From positions 14,243,501 to 14,307,500 of the forward strand of contig CM042893.1 of assembly GCA_023653625.1 (NCBI GenBank): a stretch of 64,000 bases of DNA, in the 5' to 3' direction. This DNA comes from Triadica sebifera (lineage: Eukaryota; Streptophyta; Magnoliopsida; Malpighiales; Euphorbiaceae). The position numbers and the translations under genes were made by a program. Positions 36,401 through 49,456 of the stretch are shown in pieces. Position 1 is the first letter of the stretch; each line of letters starts with the position of its first letter. The notes below the pieces were generated by a model. The model worked only from the letters and a program-made list of their open reading frames with translations, was not told the DNA's origin and did not search any database.

Positions 36401-38589
36401 ACACCCATGGGGATCCTAAGAAGTTGATACAAGCTATCGGTATTCAAAAGGGAAGAAAAGTAAATAGGCAAAGTGATCTTCTTATTGATAAGAAATGTCA
36501 TTAATTGCATTTCCAAATTATGATAATTTCGTTAAGTTATCATAATGCTTTATACTCTGTGTGTTACGAATATATTTTTTCTTTTTTAATTTTAATATAA
36601 ATTAAAAAATTAATTGTATGATGTGTATTTATAATTTTAAAATTAAGGATCTAATGGAAAAATGCCTGAAATATTGAGAAATTTTTTGTAGTATAGTTTG
36701 TTTGTGTTTTCTTCTTCTAAAAAGCAATCATATTAACCACATATATACATCCATTATGTTGTAGCCCAATTAATAATAATTAAAAGGTTAGTCTCTTCAT
36801 TTCATTCTAAATGTTTATTTTAGGTTTTTTTTTTGGCTCCATGTCTTCATTTCATAAATTAATGTAAAATTTAATACATATTTGTTTTAACTTTCCCTTT
36901 CTATTTTGGTATATGAAAGGTGGGTTAAACCCACAAAACAAAGCAAAGCAAGGGTATCTGCTATAAGTTATTCCAATAATTAATGTTATGGAATAGCCAA
37001 GAGAAAATCCTAGGAGGAGGAGCTTGTAAAGTATGTACAAAAATATTTTAAAAAATATATATAAATCAACTATTTTAAAATACACTTTATTATATATAAC
37101 TTCTAGGAGTTGGGTATTTTAATAGTAAAATTTTGTTTCTAAATTATTAAAAGAATTATTAATTTAAAAATTTTCAATGACTCAAAAACTCTGAATATCA
37201 TAATAATACAGGTTCGAATCTCGCTCTCTCCCTCCTCCAATATGTACTTGATTAAAAAAATAATTATTATTTTTCATAAAACCATTAAATAATTAAAACG
37301 GATTATGAGAGCATTTTTTTATCGCAATTTTTTTTGTACAATCAAAAAGAATTCAATAGATGCACCTAAAAAAAAGTAGCACATGCTCTCAATCTATTTT
37401 TTATTAATTTTCTAATTTTCTCATGATAACATTTACAATTTTTAACAAATAAAATGAAAAATATTTTTTTTGAGTTTTGACAACTGAGGGAGCAATTCGG
37501 AAAATTTTAATAGATTTTCCTTTAAGATTGTATAATTTACACCGCTGACGTACTAAATTCAAGAGTGTAATTAACATAATTAATACATTATTTAAAACTT
37601 TTATCATAAGCTTCTAATTAATATGGTAAATGCTAATGAATGATTTGGCTTTAGAAATTGGTCAATTTCAAGACCAAATCCATCTGAACTGACAGCCGGC
37701 GGCTGCTTTTAGTCATCGTGCCAAGTAATATTCCAATTATGTAAAACATTATAATTGTCTTTTGGTGAAATGAATTCCACATAACAACAAACCAATACGT
37801 AGGTTTTTATCTTAAGAAGACATTTTTGTTTCATCTTAACAATAATGTGTAGCTAAGAGTGCTATAGTTTTATCTTTTTTTAAAAATATATATATATTTC
37901 TATCTTTTAGGCATAATAATATATAAATTTTGCATCCAAAAAGTCATTTAATACTCTTAAATTTTTTGAATCAACATTTCAATTTGTATAAAGTTTATAA
38001 CTTCATATTTCCATTTGAATAAAACCAACTACATATTTTAGCTTAATAGAACCGATATTATTATCAGGATTGTGAAATTTTAAATTCGAATCTTTATATT
38101 AATAAAATATGTAACTTTTAAATGAGAAAAATATAAAAAAATTTAAAATATAAATTATTTACCATTTTTTAACTATTCGTAATCAAATTTTTATCATGCT
38201 ATCTACTTTCCTAAGCCCTCCAAAAAGTAACAAAGTCTGAGTGAATATATCAAATCAAAGACCCAATTCAGGTCAATAGTCTCCAAAAAATTGTCGCATA
38301 ATTCATCAATAAGTTATATTAATATTGGATTTAGGGCTTTGAGCAATGCTATTATAGTGTTGGGCAGTTCGCCTATCTTTTGGAAGGGACTCCTAAAACC
38401 TACCTACTAAAACTAAAAAAATACCTCTTAATTTGTTGGTCAATCTTACATAATAAACATTAGTTTTAAAGGCCAAATTGGGAGGATAGCGAAGGGCCAA
38501 AGCCCTACATTAAGCCACCAATCACCTAACATCTAAGGGATTGGTTCCAATTTAAGACCCCTAGCTACAACCCAGCAGGGGAGCTAAGA

Positions 38590-39240
38590 CTGTAAATAAA
38601 TTAAACTATTTGTAAACTATTCAGATTGTAATTGGGAAAAAAAATTCATTCGAAATCGTTTATTACTGTTAACGAGTCGAGTTCGACTTCAAATATAAGT
38701 TCGGCCTTAATACTGTTTTAGTTCGTCAGCTCTCGAATATATTCATTTATAAGTTTACGAATACGTTTGCAAATATGTTCATTTAAAAACTCACAAATGT
38801 ATTCATTTACAAACTCGCAAACATATTCTTTTAAGAGCTCACGAACATATTCATTAAAAGTTCGCGAACGTATTCATTTAAAAACTCGTAAACGTGTTCG
38901 TTTAAAAATTCGCGAACATTCTCATTTATGACTCGTTTATATTATATTTTGTTATCAAATATGAAATTTTGTTATTATTAGTTAATGAGCCGAACTCGAG
39001 TTTTTGTCATTATTAATTAACGAGTCGAACTCAAATTTTTGTCATTATTAATTAAACAGTCGAACTTGAATTTTTATCATTATTAGTTAACGAACCAAAT
39101 TTTAGCTAAACTTATTAAGCACAATAAACGAGTTTTTTTAGTCGAGTTTAAGCTGTTCGCAAACTTAATAATTTTCAAACGAGCCGAGTTTAAACTCAAA
39201 TATAAAAGATCGAATCATGCTTGAGCTTTTACAAATGACG
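38590..39240. repeat. MITE-like repeat with internal ~26-bp tandem array
   Basis: Between about 38745 and 38935 a unit like TTCATTTAAAAACTCGCGAACATA recurs roughly eight times. It is followed by three copies of an AACTCGAGTTTTTGTCATTATTAGTTAACGAG-type unit (about 38985-39085). The outer parts are AT-rich and related to the repeat at 28890-29215. Non-coding. Confidence 0.65.
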
Positions 39241-40605
39241 TATTAGACAAAATTTATTGAACAATTTTTCATATAATTTACAGATAACATGATAAATAAA
39301 GTCTAACTATATATATATACACACACGGTAAGGGAATCGAGAAAAAAATAAATTTGGAGAATTTCTTTTAAAGGATTGCGGATTTTCAGGCAGAAAATGG
39401 AAGAGAATAATGAAAAATTAAATTAAAATTATTAAAATACTCTCAATAATATAAATATTTTTTATATATATTAAACTCTTTTCTATTTCTTCATAAGAGA
39501 GATTTAATTTCTTTCATAATTAAATTAAGCAAATTAAATATAATTTCAATTCAATTTCATTTTCATCATCTCTTTTTTATTTTTTCATTAAAAGAAATAA
39601 TATTTCCTTGCATCAAACATATTTTTTCAGTGGAAAAGTGAAAATCACGTGGGGGAAGTATGGAGCATGGGGGTCCCCAGTCCTCTGAGATCCCCGAGTT
39701 TCTCTTATTATTTTTGTATTTTAGTTCTATGATTGCTTAAGCTCTAGGGAAACTTATATTATATACATGACCCCAAATCACTAAGTTAAACTTATTAGTA
39801 TCAAAATAGGAACATTAACTTATACACCTCAAATCAAAATCATAATAATTAAAGGAATTTTTTTTGAAAAAAAAAATCACAATAGAGGAGAAAATTCCTT
39901 TATTTTTTAACCTACAAATTCCTAAATAGAGTTATGTTATTATTATGTACTCGTTTATAGTACTAACTAACAATGAGTTTGCTAATATGTGAGTTAGAAT
40001 AGGAAGTGTATTAAAATATGGAAAGGCAGGTGACCCTCTGCTTAAAGTTAAGAAAACAATGGGACGGCAGGTGACTCCAAATTTTACATACTGTGTTACC
40101 ATCACAGTATGACAATACCCATACGGGAACTGATTAAAGAATTGGTATTATTGTATTTGATGCATGATTGATTCAATTTAAAAAAATTGTAACTTAGAAC
40201 TAGATTTTAGTACTACTAAAAATCTATCTTCTTAGAGTAAGAAAGAGGAATAGCTTTTTATTTTTTATTTTTTACTTAAATCTCTTGAGTAGTTTAAAGG
40301 ATGTAACTTGTAATTTCATATAGAAGTTGGGATTTATCCTTTATAAGAGTGGAAAAGACTGATCTCCAAAATTTTTATAAAATTTAGTACTGTAATTTTT
40401 AGTGTCAGAGAAATATTTTGGAGTTGTAATTTAACTTATTGAAGGGATGCACTTATTTGAATTTCAATTGCACAAGCAACCAACTTTGAGTATTAAATGT
40501 CGGTTTTACACTTGCCCTATTCACAGGTGAATTTCACTTTGTAAGCTTGATTTTTTCTTATGACAAGTTGATCAGAAAGATTAATTTAAGAGTGAGATGT
40601 CATGT

Positions 40606-40737
40606 CCGTTTGGTTCAATGATGACAGTCAATATTCAGCAGTTAACATCGACAGTCAGTGGGCAGCTTCTAATTTTAAATTTTTCTGAAAAATTAATCAT
40701 TTAAAATTTTGATTTTGGTTCAATCTTAACCAAACGG
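40606..40737. mobile_element. Small MITE with 10-bp perfect terminal inverted repeats
   Basis: CCGTTTGGTT (40606-40615) and AACCAAACGG (40728-40737) bound a 132-bp non-coding segment. The GTTTGGTT end recalls Tourist (PIF/Harbinger) elements. No clear target duplication. A related, more decayed sequence may lie near 31410-31620. Confidence 0.55.
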
Positions 40738-43079
40738 GAATAATATTTGCCTCAATCAGTTGCAAGCAAGGGAGTGATTAAAAGGCGAAAAAGAGAGAAT
40801 TGCAAGTGCTTGAAATAGCCTAAAAAAAAAGGACAATAAAACAATTTTTTTTTTCAGCATATGAGAAATAATTGCTTTAAGCAATTTGATCCAATCCAAG
40901 TGGATGAAAACCTAATATGCTAAGCCTAACAATATATTATAAATTATTAAAATAATAGGGAAAAAAAATTGACCACCATCGGTGGATGAGATTTTATTCA
41001 ACTCCAAACAAATGGTACAACTCCCTTGTAGAAACACAATCTCTACCTGCGGGAATTGCCTCTGACCGCTCATATTCCTCCAAATATATCACTAGAAAAG
41101 CATTCTAAAAATATTGAAAACTTGCTTAAAAACACCAACAAAAATCTAAAAATTTACCTGTAGTATTATAATTAATACTCTAAATATTATAATACTACAT
41201 TTTATAATAATTTTCAAGACAAGCCTTTTCAAGACTTTATTAATACTTTAATTGCCTAATTAAAGTGAAGTGTTATCAGATACACACCAAAATTTTAAAC
41301 AAAAAACCTTAGGTTAAAGACTTTAACAAGCATTTTCGACAAGGCCAGGCCTAATTCAAGCTCCCAAGAAAGAAATATATAAATTCTATTTGAATATAAA
41401 GATTACCAAAAAAATTTGAAAAAAAAACATATATAAGGGCCAAGTAACTTAAACCACATAAATACCACATAAATTTCCTCGCTATGTCGATTACTGCTAT
41501 ATATGGCAACTATCATCCCATTTAATGAACAAGTCAATGTTCTAACTTCTAGGTAATGAGATCTTGTGGACATCCAAAAATTTCCACATACCTGTAGGAT
41601 TACATATTTGCATATTGTTCAAAGATTAGCAATCTACTGCCTGTTCTTTGCTGCAGTCTTGCTAGTGAGCACTGCAAAGTTTTCCCTGCTATGCAACAAT
41701 TTTCATGACATAGATCTATTATCTATGACGATTTCTTTACAGCAACGAAATTAAACAATAAATAAATAAATAAATAATTTGACATTTGACGAACTTCCAA
41801 ACATCACTCATATTCACATGCCAAAATATGTCTAGAATTCAACAAATCAGTAAATCCAACTAAAACCAATCATGGATTCACAATCCACAAACAAGCTTTG
41901 ATTATTTAACAGCTCCACTCTTGTATGGAACTTATATCCAAATAGAGTGCCAAAACAAATGCCCTCACATCGGTACTAACAATCCCATCAATCTCCATAA
42001 GTTTCTCGAAATACAAGTCAAACTAAATAAAGTAAAAATATTCTAGGAGTTTGAGCAAGTACATGAGTGACAGGGTGGCAAAATGGTTAACCTTGTACAC
42101 AATATGTTACGGTAAGAAGCTCGACCTAAGTACATCAGAACCCAACAAGTTCAACCATCTTATCTGCTAAAACTAAATACACCATCTTTAATTCTTCAAC
42201 CGTAAATGTATATCAGTCAGTAGTGCAAAGCATCATCTTCTGTTACCAGCAATCATTTATGAAGAATAGAATAGTTCTGTGATAAAACTGCAACACTAAG
42301 TTGCTTCCTGTGGCTGAAAAAAGGGGGATGGGATCTGACTGCCAATCCCTTAAACTTGTAATAAAGACTGCAGGAATGCGTAGCAATCAGCTTATAGTGG
42401 GTTGATCTACTATGAACTACAATTGAATGAAACTGAGCTAACATAAAAACTGATTAGGGAACAGAGCTCACAGCCAGTCATAGACCACCACGGCACCTAA
42501 CCCTTAGGCGGTTCCCAAATGTCTGATTACACAAAAATCTCATATTATATTCAGAACCCCAATAACAGCAGCCATAAATTTCACATTGCACAATGTTACA
42601 ATTGCGGAGGAAGACAAATGAAAGCTCTAAGGTTACACTTATATTTATGAAAATTCAATCAGACACCACAGACGTGTAATTGAGAAACTGTAAGCCATTT
42701 TTTACAAGATCCCAATTCTAACTTGCCACAAGTTATCAATCCATCAATAAATATGTAAAAGTATCAATTTTCACCCTTCATAAAAAAAGAAAAGAGAACA
42801 GCTTAATTAATTAGAATGATCAAACAGTGAATGGCATCAAAGCCTAATTCTTTATCCGAAGCACCGTATGTATCCTTCAAAATTGGGAAAATTTCCTCTA
42901 TTAAAGAGAGGATTACCAACTCGGCAACTTGGATTAGCACACCCTATGTATAGATTGATTTTAAGAGAGAGAGAGAGAGAGAGAGAGAAAAGCAGAACCC
43001 CCAATTATAACAAAAAAAAACCCACAAAGATAATGAAAAAAAAAGAGATATGTACTATTACTCTTCTTTTTCCCGTCGA

Positions 43080-43844
43080 TCAAGAATTATTAGGGCATTC
43101 TCTAGCAAAATGCCCTTCCTTCCCACAGTTGAAGCATCCACCACTGGCAGCGCCGCCGCTAACGCCAAACCTGCCAGTTCCCCTAGCACTCGTACAATCC
43201 CTAGCCATATGCCCAAATCCTCCACAGTTGTAGCACGCACCACCACCGCCAGGGCAATCCCTAGCCATATGCCCAAACCCTCCGCAGCTAAAGCAAGCAC
43301 CGTTGCCACCGCCGCTACCATTGTTCGCCCGCGGGCAATCCCTTGCAAAATGTCCTGCATTACCACACTTAAAACAACCACCATTATTATTATCACTACC
43401 ACCTCGGCTACTACAATCCCTAGCGATATGACCGGGGCTACCACAGTTATAACAACCGGCGCCACCGGCACCGGCCCCGCCGCCACTATAACCTCCGCCG
43501 TTATTCCTCCTGTTCCACGAACCACCAAATCCACCGCCGCCACGTTTGGCAAACCCATCGCCTCTCTCCCCTCGTTTATTGTTAGCCTGAATAGGACCTC
43601 CACCAGGAGCAGTGACATTAATGGCTTGATATTTATTATCAGAGAGAGAGACAGTGAATTCAACTACATCGTCCTCAGCGAGAGAGCGATAACTGCCTTC
43701 AGATTTGATATTGGTGTGATGGACGAACAGATCTTCGCCACCATCATCAGGCTTGATGAAACCAAAGCCTTTCTTATCGTTGAATCTCACCACCCTACCC
43801 TTAGATCTCACCGACGTCTGATCATCCGCCATTGATTGAGACAC
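43080..43844 (-). CDS. CSP: Cold-shock-domain, glycine-rich zinc-knuckle RNA-binding protein
   Basis: A single-exon gene of 254 aa. Residues about 10-75 form a cold-shock domain with both RNA-binding motifs, KGFGFIKP (RNP1) and DLFVHH (RNP2). A Gly-rich region follows, carrying five CCHC zinc knuckles: CYNCGSPGHIARDC, CFKCGNAGHFARDC, CFSCGGFGHMARDC, CYNCGGFGHMARDC, CFNCGKEGHFAREC. This is the architecture of plant CSP/GRP2 proteins, nucleic-acid chaperones that melt RNA structure and act in cold acclimation and development. The Arabidopsis members I remember have two or seven knuckles, so five is intermediate. The first ATG (43844) gives MSQSMADDQ; the second Met at codon 5 is equally possible. 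GC content is well above its surroundings. Confidence 0.95.
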   Translation of the reverse strand: MSQSMADDQTSVRSKGRVVRFNDKKGFGFIKPDDGGEDLFVHHTNIKSEGSYRSLAEDDVVEFTVSLSDNKYQAINVTAPGGGPIQANNKRGERGDGFAKRGGGGFGGSWNRRNNGGGYSGGGAGAGGAGCYNCGSPGHIARDCSSRGGSDNNNGGCFKCGNAGHFARDCPRANNGSGGGNGACFSCGGFGHMARDCPGGGGACYNCGGFGHMARDCTSARGTGRFGVSGGAASGGCFNCGKEGHFARECPNNS

Positions 43845-43942
43845 TAATTAATCGGAAAAATAAAGAAAAAAGCCCTAGAAACGAATAGAAGAAACTTTAA
43901 TTAACGGGATTTTTACTCTGTGAAGAGCCAGATCTGGAAAAC

Positions 43943-43950
43943 TTAGGGTT
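43943..43950 (-). promoter_or_regulatory. Telo-box-like element upstream of the cold-shock gene
   Basis: AACCCTAA on the minus strand lies about 100 bases upstream of the start codon, next to a (TA)n run at 43957-43977. Such boxes are known from promoters of plant translation and RNA-binding genes. Confidence 0.45.
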
Positions 43951-43997
43951 ACATAAATATATATATATATATATATACATACATATACACAAAGAGA

Positions 43998-45480
43998 GAG
44001 AAGGAACTGGAGAGAAGGAATTTGATTCTTAACTGCTAAATCACGCGTTCTTAATGCTGTTGTTGCGGCTTAGCTTAATCACGGTTTCTTCTTTCTAATC
44101 TAATCGTATTATTGGATTTGAGTGTCGTTTTGTATTATCTTGGGGCCTTTCAAGCCCATGGATATCGTTCATGGGCTTGAGGATTGTAGTTTCTTCTGCC
44201 CAATGAATTTGTGAACGTTTAAAATTAATATTCACTCCATTTCAAATAATAATAATAATAATAATAAACGCTCTTATATTCTTACAAAGATTTAAAAAAT
44301 ATAATTAGGTACACATAATGTGTTTGAAGTTACTGTAATTGTGATATGATTATGTTTGAATTGATTATTAAAATTTTAATTTTCATTAAAAATTCATCTA
44401 TCGGGACAAAATTAATTTTAAGATCACGAATTAATCAGTCATGTCTAAAGGAACTTGATAAAATTTTAATTATTACAGAAAAAAATGGCATAGGGAAGTA
44501 AATGTTTTACGAATTTGTACAATCAAATCAATCTTTTAATTAAAAATGTAAAAAAGCGATCAAAAAATATTTTTTTTTCACAAAGATTTAATTCTTCGAC
44601 AAAAAATTTGAAAAAATCAAAATAAAAGAAAAGAAAAAGTAAATCAATGAAAAAAATCAAATCTTTCATTTTTTTATTTATTAATATAAACTTAATTTTA
44701 GTGTAATATAAATTAGTTAAATAGTCATTATTAAAGGAAACAGTATTATTAATTAGTCTAATTTTTTATGAGAAAAAATAAGTGTTGATCAAGTTTTTTT
44801 AGATCATATAATCTATTAAAACCTAATATAATTCGACTCATTCATTTCAAAATATACTATTCACAACCCAATCGGATTGGATAATAACATACAAGAAAAT
44901 ATTTTAATTGGGTATGATAAAAATCCAATTAGAACTCTATCACATAAGAAAAAAGGAATAAAATAATGTGAAAGACAAAAAATTTCATATTTATTTTGTA
45001 GGGATATGAGGTTGGAAAGAGGTTGGAAAAAGGTTGGTGGGTTTTGCTAGTCAAACACATGAAAATGGAAAAAGGTGGGCAAAGTTTGAAGCTGGGGATT
45101 CTCCCAGTTTTGATGGCTGCATTGCTAATTATGGTAATTCCTCTCTATGTTTCATTTCTTTATCTTCTTCTTATGTGGATTTTGACAATGCCATATTATT
45201 TAACAATATTTTCTTCTTTATTTTATTCTAAATCACAGCCAGAGAGTGGCCCCATGCACACTTTAATAGTATCCTACAAATTAGAATATGTAATGGTCCT
45301 ACAATGTTGGTTTTATATCCATTTTTAATAATTCATACCCAATCAAAGGTTCTGGTATTTTAAGAAACAGTTTCCTGAATTTGTAAAACCATGGTCATAT
45401 TAAGCATGTCTTTCCTCTGATTAATTTAACACTAATCCAGTTTAAGACAAGATATACATGCAAACATTAATTAAGGCAAG
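43998..45480. other. Intergenic, no gene seen
   Basis: AT-rich region with an (ATA)n tract near 44247-44268. A frame at 45034-45135 looks mildly coding in composition but matches nothing I recognise and does not join the downstream gene in an obvious way. Confidence 0.5.
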
Positions 45481-45488
45481 ACAAAAAC

Positions 45489-45496
45489 TATAAATA
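45489..45496 (+). promoter_or_regulatory. Probable TATA box of the nodulin-like transporter gene
   Basis: TATAAATA lies 95 bases upstream of the start codon at 45584, leaving a leader of about 60 bases. Confidence 0.6.
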
Positions 45497-45583
45497 CCAC
45501 ACTTCTCAAGTCAAATTCTATATGTCCACCAAGCTCAAAATCAAAGCAAATACACTTTGAAATTCTCGTCTTCCATATCTATC

Positions 45584-47672
45584 ATGTTTCCATTGTTATC
45601 TCCTACATCTGCAGGTGGAAGATGGGTAGGATTTGTTACTGCTATATGGGTACAGGCAATTAGCGGTAACAATTACACATTTTCCAATTATTCTGATGCT
45701 CTAAAATCTCTAATGAATCTTTCACAGTTGCAGCTCAATAATCTGTCTGTAGCTAAAGATGTTGGCAAGGCATTTGGTCTCATCTCTGGCCTTGCTTCGG
45801 ATCGTTGGTCAACTTCTGTGATTCTCCTTATTGGAGCACTTGAGGGTTTTATTGGTTATGGAGTTCAATGGCTTGTTGTCAGCCGGCGAATCAATCCTCT
45901 TCCTTACTGGCAGGTAAGTTGTATCGTACTTTCCCATATATATAATCCTTGTTTATATTTGACAGCAGATTATTAACAGCTTCAAATTCTGAACTCTTGC
46001 AATAATTAAGATGCTAAATGTTGCAATAACTTAAAGAAGGTGAAGCACACGTAACGGCTACAGTTTTATGTCGTTGCCAGTACTTATATATTTTGTTTTC
46101 TGCTACAGATGTGTATATTTCTGTGCATGGGAGGCAACAGCACTACATGGATGAACACAGCAGTTCTAGTGACTTGTATGCGAAACTTCCCCAAAAATCG
46201 AGGTCCTGTCTCCGGAATTCTCAAGGGTTATGTAGGATTAAGCACAGCAATTTTCACAGATATCTGTTCTGCACTTTTCTCTTCCAATCCAGGTGTGTTT
46301 CTTCTTGTCCTTGCCATTGTTCCTGCAGTTGTTTGCCTTGCCGCTGCTATCTTTCTCCACGAAGCCCCACCTGCTACGACTCCAGCAGAAGAAAACCAAG
46401 AAACTCAATCTCTCAATGTCTTCAATGCCATTGCCGTAACAGCTGCTCTCTATCTCTTGGCATTTGACATTACTGGAAATCATGGCCATTCTCTTTCTCT
46501 AGCATTTGCAATAGGGCTGCTCTTCCTTCTTGCCACCCCATTAGTTGTTCCTTTGTACTTTCTTCTCTTCAAGATCAAACCCAATTCGGATATTGAGCAA
46601 CAAGTTAAAGAACCATTACTTGTTGGTCAAAAAGATACACCAGCCAAGCAAAAGAGTATTAAATTGGAGAATACTGTTAGGATAAAGCAACAGCCTTCAA
46701 TGGGAGAGAATCATACAATTCTGGAAATGGTAAAAACATTTGATTTCTGGATTCTGTTCCTATCATTTCTCTGTGGTGTGGGCACTGGGATGTGTGTGAT
46801 GAACAACATGGGGCAGATGGGGCTTGCTCTTGGATGTGTCAATGTATCCATTTTTGTATCACTTACTAGCATTTGGGGATTTTTCGGACGCATATTTTCT
46901 GGTCTTGCATCAGAATATTACCTGTGGTATGTTCATCTTCCCTTTCCTTCCTCAGATCAATTTTTTTTTTTTGCTATAGTTTAGGAAATTTATTAGCAAC
47001 AGATATAAAAACTGTTGATATATTAGCTATATGGTGTCAAATGAGCAACAATTTTAATTTCTGACCAACAAAATGCTCAAACTGTTGTAATAACCTGCAA
47101 CAGCAAGAGATGTAACTGTACACCATTGTATTAGCTTTATGCCCTCGCATCATTTTTAAGGTAGTGTTTTGCACTTCCCATCTTGTATTGATTATATTAT
47201 TTGCAGGAAATTTGGGACACCAAGGCCTTTATGGAATGCAGCTTCACAAATTGTAATGGGGATTGGTTTTGTGGTAATGGCACTGGCCTTGCCCGGATCA
47301 CTATACATTGGTTCAATATTGGTTGGAATTTGCTATGGAGTTCGTCTCACCATAACTGTAGCAGTAGCCTCAGAGTTGTTTGGTCTCAAATATTATGGAT
47401 TATTATACAATATTCTCATTCTAAATCTTCCTTTGGGTTCCTTCCTCTTCTCTGGCCTGCTTGCTGGTTATCTCTATGATGCTCAAGCAACTAATACAGC
47501 TGAAGGTGGTAATGTTTGTGTCGGTCCTCACTGTTATTTTCTTGTCTTTCTCATCATGGCCTTTGCTTGTGCTTTTGGGTTTGGATTGGATTTGCTGTTG
47601 GCTATTAGAACAAAGAAAGTCTATGCCAAGATTTATGCAGACAAGAAGTCTAGTAGGCCTATCGTTGCTTGA
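45584..47672 (+). CDS. Nodulin-like / major facilitator superfamily transporter (NFD4-like)
   Basis: Three exons fit in phase: 45584-45913, 46109-46926, 47207-47672 (537 aa). The N-terminal half is a nodulin-like domain: GGRWVGFVTAIWVQAISGNN, then YSDALKSLMNLSQLQLNNL, SVAKDVGKAFGLISGLASDR and YGVQWLVVSR. The C-terminal half resembles MFS segments (WGFFGRIFSGLASEYYLW, ITVAVASELFGLKYYGLLYN). About twelve hydrophobic segments are visible with a polar loop near residues 270-330. Relatives are annotated as nodulin-like or NUCLEAR FUSION DEFECTIVE 4-like membrane proteins; the substrate is unknown to me. The chosen start is the first in-frame ATG after the TATA box (MFPLLSPTSA). Confidence 0.92.
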
Positions 47673-48279
47673 GGATTTTTTAAAGATTTTGGGCCAATGT
47701 TTAAGGCCTAATCTCATGAAGTTAGTTCTGAATATAAGATGCTGAAAATTATTCATTAATTTGTAAATTATTCTAGTTTAAGAAGTTCAATTAACCGCAA
47801 TTATATTTCAAAAAATGAGAGTTTTTATACATAATTATCTTATATTTGTCTATCTTGTTTGTGCAATGTTATTTTTATAAATATTTGGGAGAATTGCTTT
47901 TAATCACAGTAAGACCCATCATGAAGACTCCGTTGTCATGCTACGATGCCAACAAATTATTTGCAAGCAACGGTACGGTGAAAGAGGTTGTTTTGTTTTT
48001 TCTTTCTTTTTTTCTTTTTCTTTTTATTTTATTTAAGGAGAATGTACCCAGAAACAGAAAAACAGACAACTTTCCTTGGAGGTTGGAAGCTATGATCAGA
48101 TTTTGTATATAACAACAATATCAAAGTAGATTAAAAGAAAAACGAGTTACAAAAGTTTAAATTATACAAGAATTTTTTTAACAAGTCGTTCGATCAATTA
48201 TGTTGGTTTCAATCAGAATGTTTTTCCGGGCACGTAGAGTTTCCTTGTGACAAACATTTGGAGCAGAACTAGCTAGCTC
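47673..48279. other. 3' UTR and intergenic spacer
   Basis: Short spacer between two genes on the same strand. No feature beyond a T-rich tract near 47993-48030. Confidence 0.6.
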
Positions 48280-48288
48280 TATATAAAT
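48280..48288 (+). promoter_or_regulatory. Probable TATA box of the cysteine protease gene
   Basis: TATATAAAT lies about 57 bases upstream of the ATG at 48345, implying a short leader. Confidence 0.65.
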
Positions 48289-48344
48289 TATTGAAGCAAT
48301 CCTAACACTCCATCATCCATAGCAGTAATCAATTTCCATCTTCC

Positions 48345-49456
48345 ATGGCATTCACAGCCCAATACCAATCCATCTCTTTAGCAATCATCTTCATTTTGGG
48401 AGCTTTGGCTTCTCACGCCATTGCTCGTTCTTTGCAAGATGCATCAATGCAGGCAAAGCATGAAGAATGGATGGCTCGCTATGGGCGAGTCTACAGGGAT
48501 TCTAATGAGAAGGAGATGCGATACAAGATCTTCAAGGAAAATGTACGCCGCATTGAATCTTTTAACAAAGCTGAAGGCAAATCATATAAGCTAGGCATCA
48601 ATCATTTTGCAGATCTTACAAATGAGGAATTCAAAACCTCAAGAAACAGATTCAAGGGCCATATGTGCTCCTCACAAGCAGGCCCTTTTAGATATGAAAA
48701 CCTTACTGCACTACCAACTTCAATGGACTGGAGGAAGAAAGGTGCTGTCACCCCCATCAAGGATCAAGGCCAGTGTGGTAAGTTCCACAACCTTATAACA
48801 CAACAAACCAGTCATTAGTAATTATATTCTACTTGGCTAATTCGTTAATCGAACTTCTATATACAGGATCCTGCTGGGCATTTTCGGCTGTGGCTGCAGT
48901 AGAAGGCATTACTCAGTTAACAACTAGTAAATTGATTTCACTTTCTGAGCAAGAACTGGTTGATTGTGACACTAAGGGAGAGGATCAAGGATGCCAAGGT
49001 GGTCTAATGGATGATGCCTTTAAATTCATTCAACAAAATCAAGGCCTCACCACTGAAGCTAACTATCCATATGAGGGAGCAGATGGAACTTGCAACAAAA
49101 ACAAGGAGACTAACCATGCTGCCAAGATCACTGGATACGAAGATGTGCCAGCGAACAACGAGGCAGCATTGATGAAGGCTGTGTCACAGCAACCAGTTTC
49201 TGTTGCAATTGATGCTAGTGGTTTTGAGTTTCAGTTCTATTCAAGTGGAATTTTTACAGGATCTTGTGGCACTGAATTAGATCATGGTGTTGCTGCTGTT
49301 GGGTTCGGAAGCAGCAACGGCAAGAACTACTGGCTGGTGAAAAATTCATGGGGCACGCAATGGGGAGAGGAAGGGTACATAAGAATGCAGAAGGATATTG
49401 ATGCAAAGGAAGGTCTTTGTGGCATTGCAATGCAAGCATCTTATCCCACTGCTTGA
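48345..49456 (+). CDS. Papain-type cysteine protease, SAG12-like
   Basis: Two exons, 48345-48777 and 48867-49456, encode 340 aa, the usual length for the family. A signal peptide (residues about 1-27) precedes an I29 inhibitor propeptide with the ERFNIN-type block (YKIFKENVRRIESFN) and GINHFADLTNEEF. The mature enzyme starts near LPTSMDWRKKGAVTPIKDQG. The oxyanion Gln (DQGQC) is in exon 1 and the catalytic Cys (SCWAFSAVAAVEG) in exon 2, split by the conserved intron just before the Cys. The catalytic His is in LDHGVAAVGFG and Asn in VKNSWGTQWGEEGY. There is no granulin domain or KDEL tail, so it is a SAG12-type vacuolar or secreted protease. In relatives the role is senescence-linked protein breakdown. 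All catalytic residues are present. Confidence 0.96.

Larger units (their letters stand above)
36401..43079. other. Intergenic AT-rich DNA and 3' flank of the cold-shock gene, no gene seen
   Basis: Low-complexity sequence with repeats at 38590-39240 and 40606-40737. The part near 42500-43079 probably includes the 3' UTR of the minus-strand cold-shock gene, with a (GA)n tract at 42967-42987. No further coding frame is supported. Confidence 0.6.

Noticed and set aside
37211..37220. GGTTCGAATC, a perfect-looking tRNA/SINE B box
   Set aside because: No A box at the right distance and no tRNA fold or A-rich tail; single short matches are expected by chance.
40994..41105. Minus-strand frame with coding-like composition (EEYERSEAIPAGRDCVST)
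   Set aside because: About 37 codons, no recognised family, no start or partner exon; too little to call a gene.
42069..42125. GGTGGCAAAATGGTTAA, an A-box-like start of a SINE
   Set aside because: The expected B box 40-60 bp downstream is only a poor match, and no SINE tail is visible.
43050..43835. Long open frames on both other frames/strands over the cold-shock gene (261 and 201 codons)
   Set aside because: They are by-products of GC-rich Gly codons on the real strand; their translations are low-complexity Thr/Ala/Val.
45034..45135. Possible upstream exon of the nodulin-like gene, ending at a GT
   Set aside because: A TATA box and start codon lie after it (45489, 45584), and the downstream protein is complete without it.
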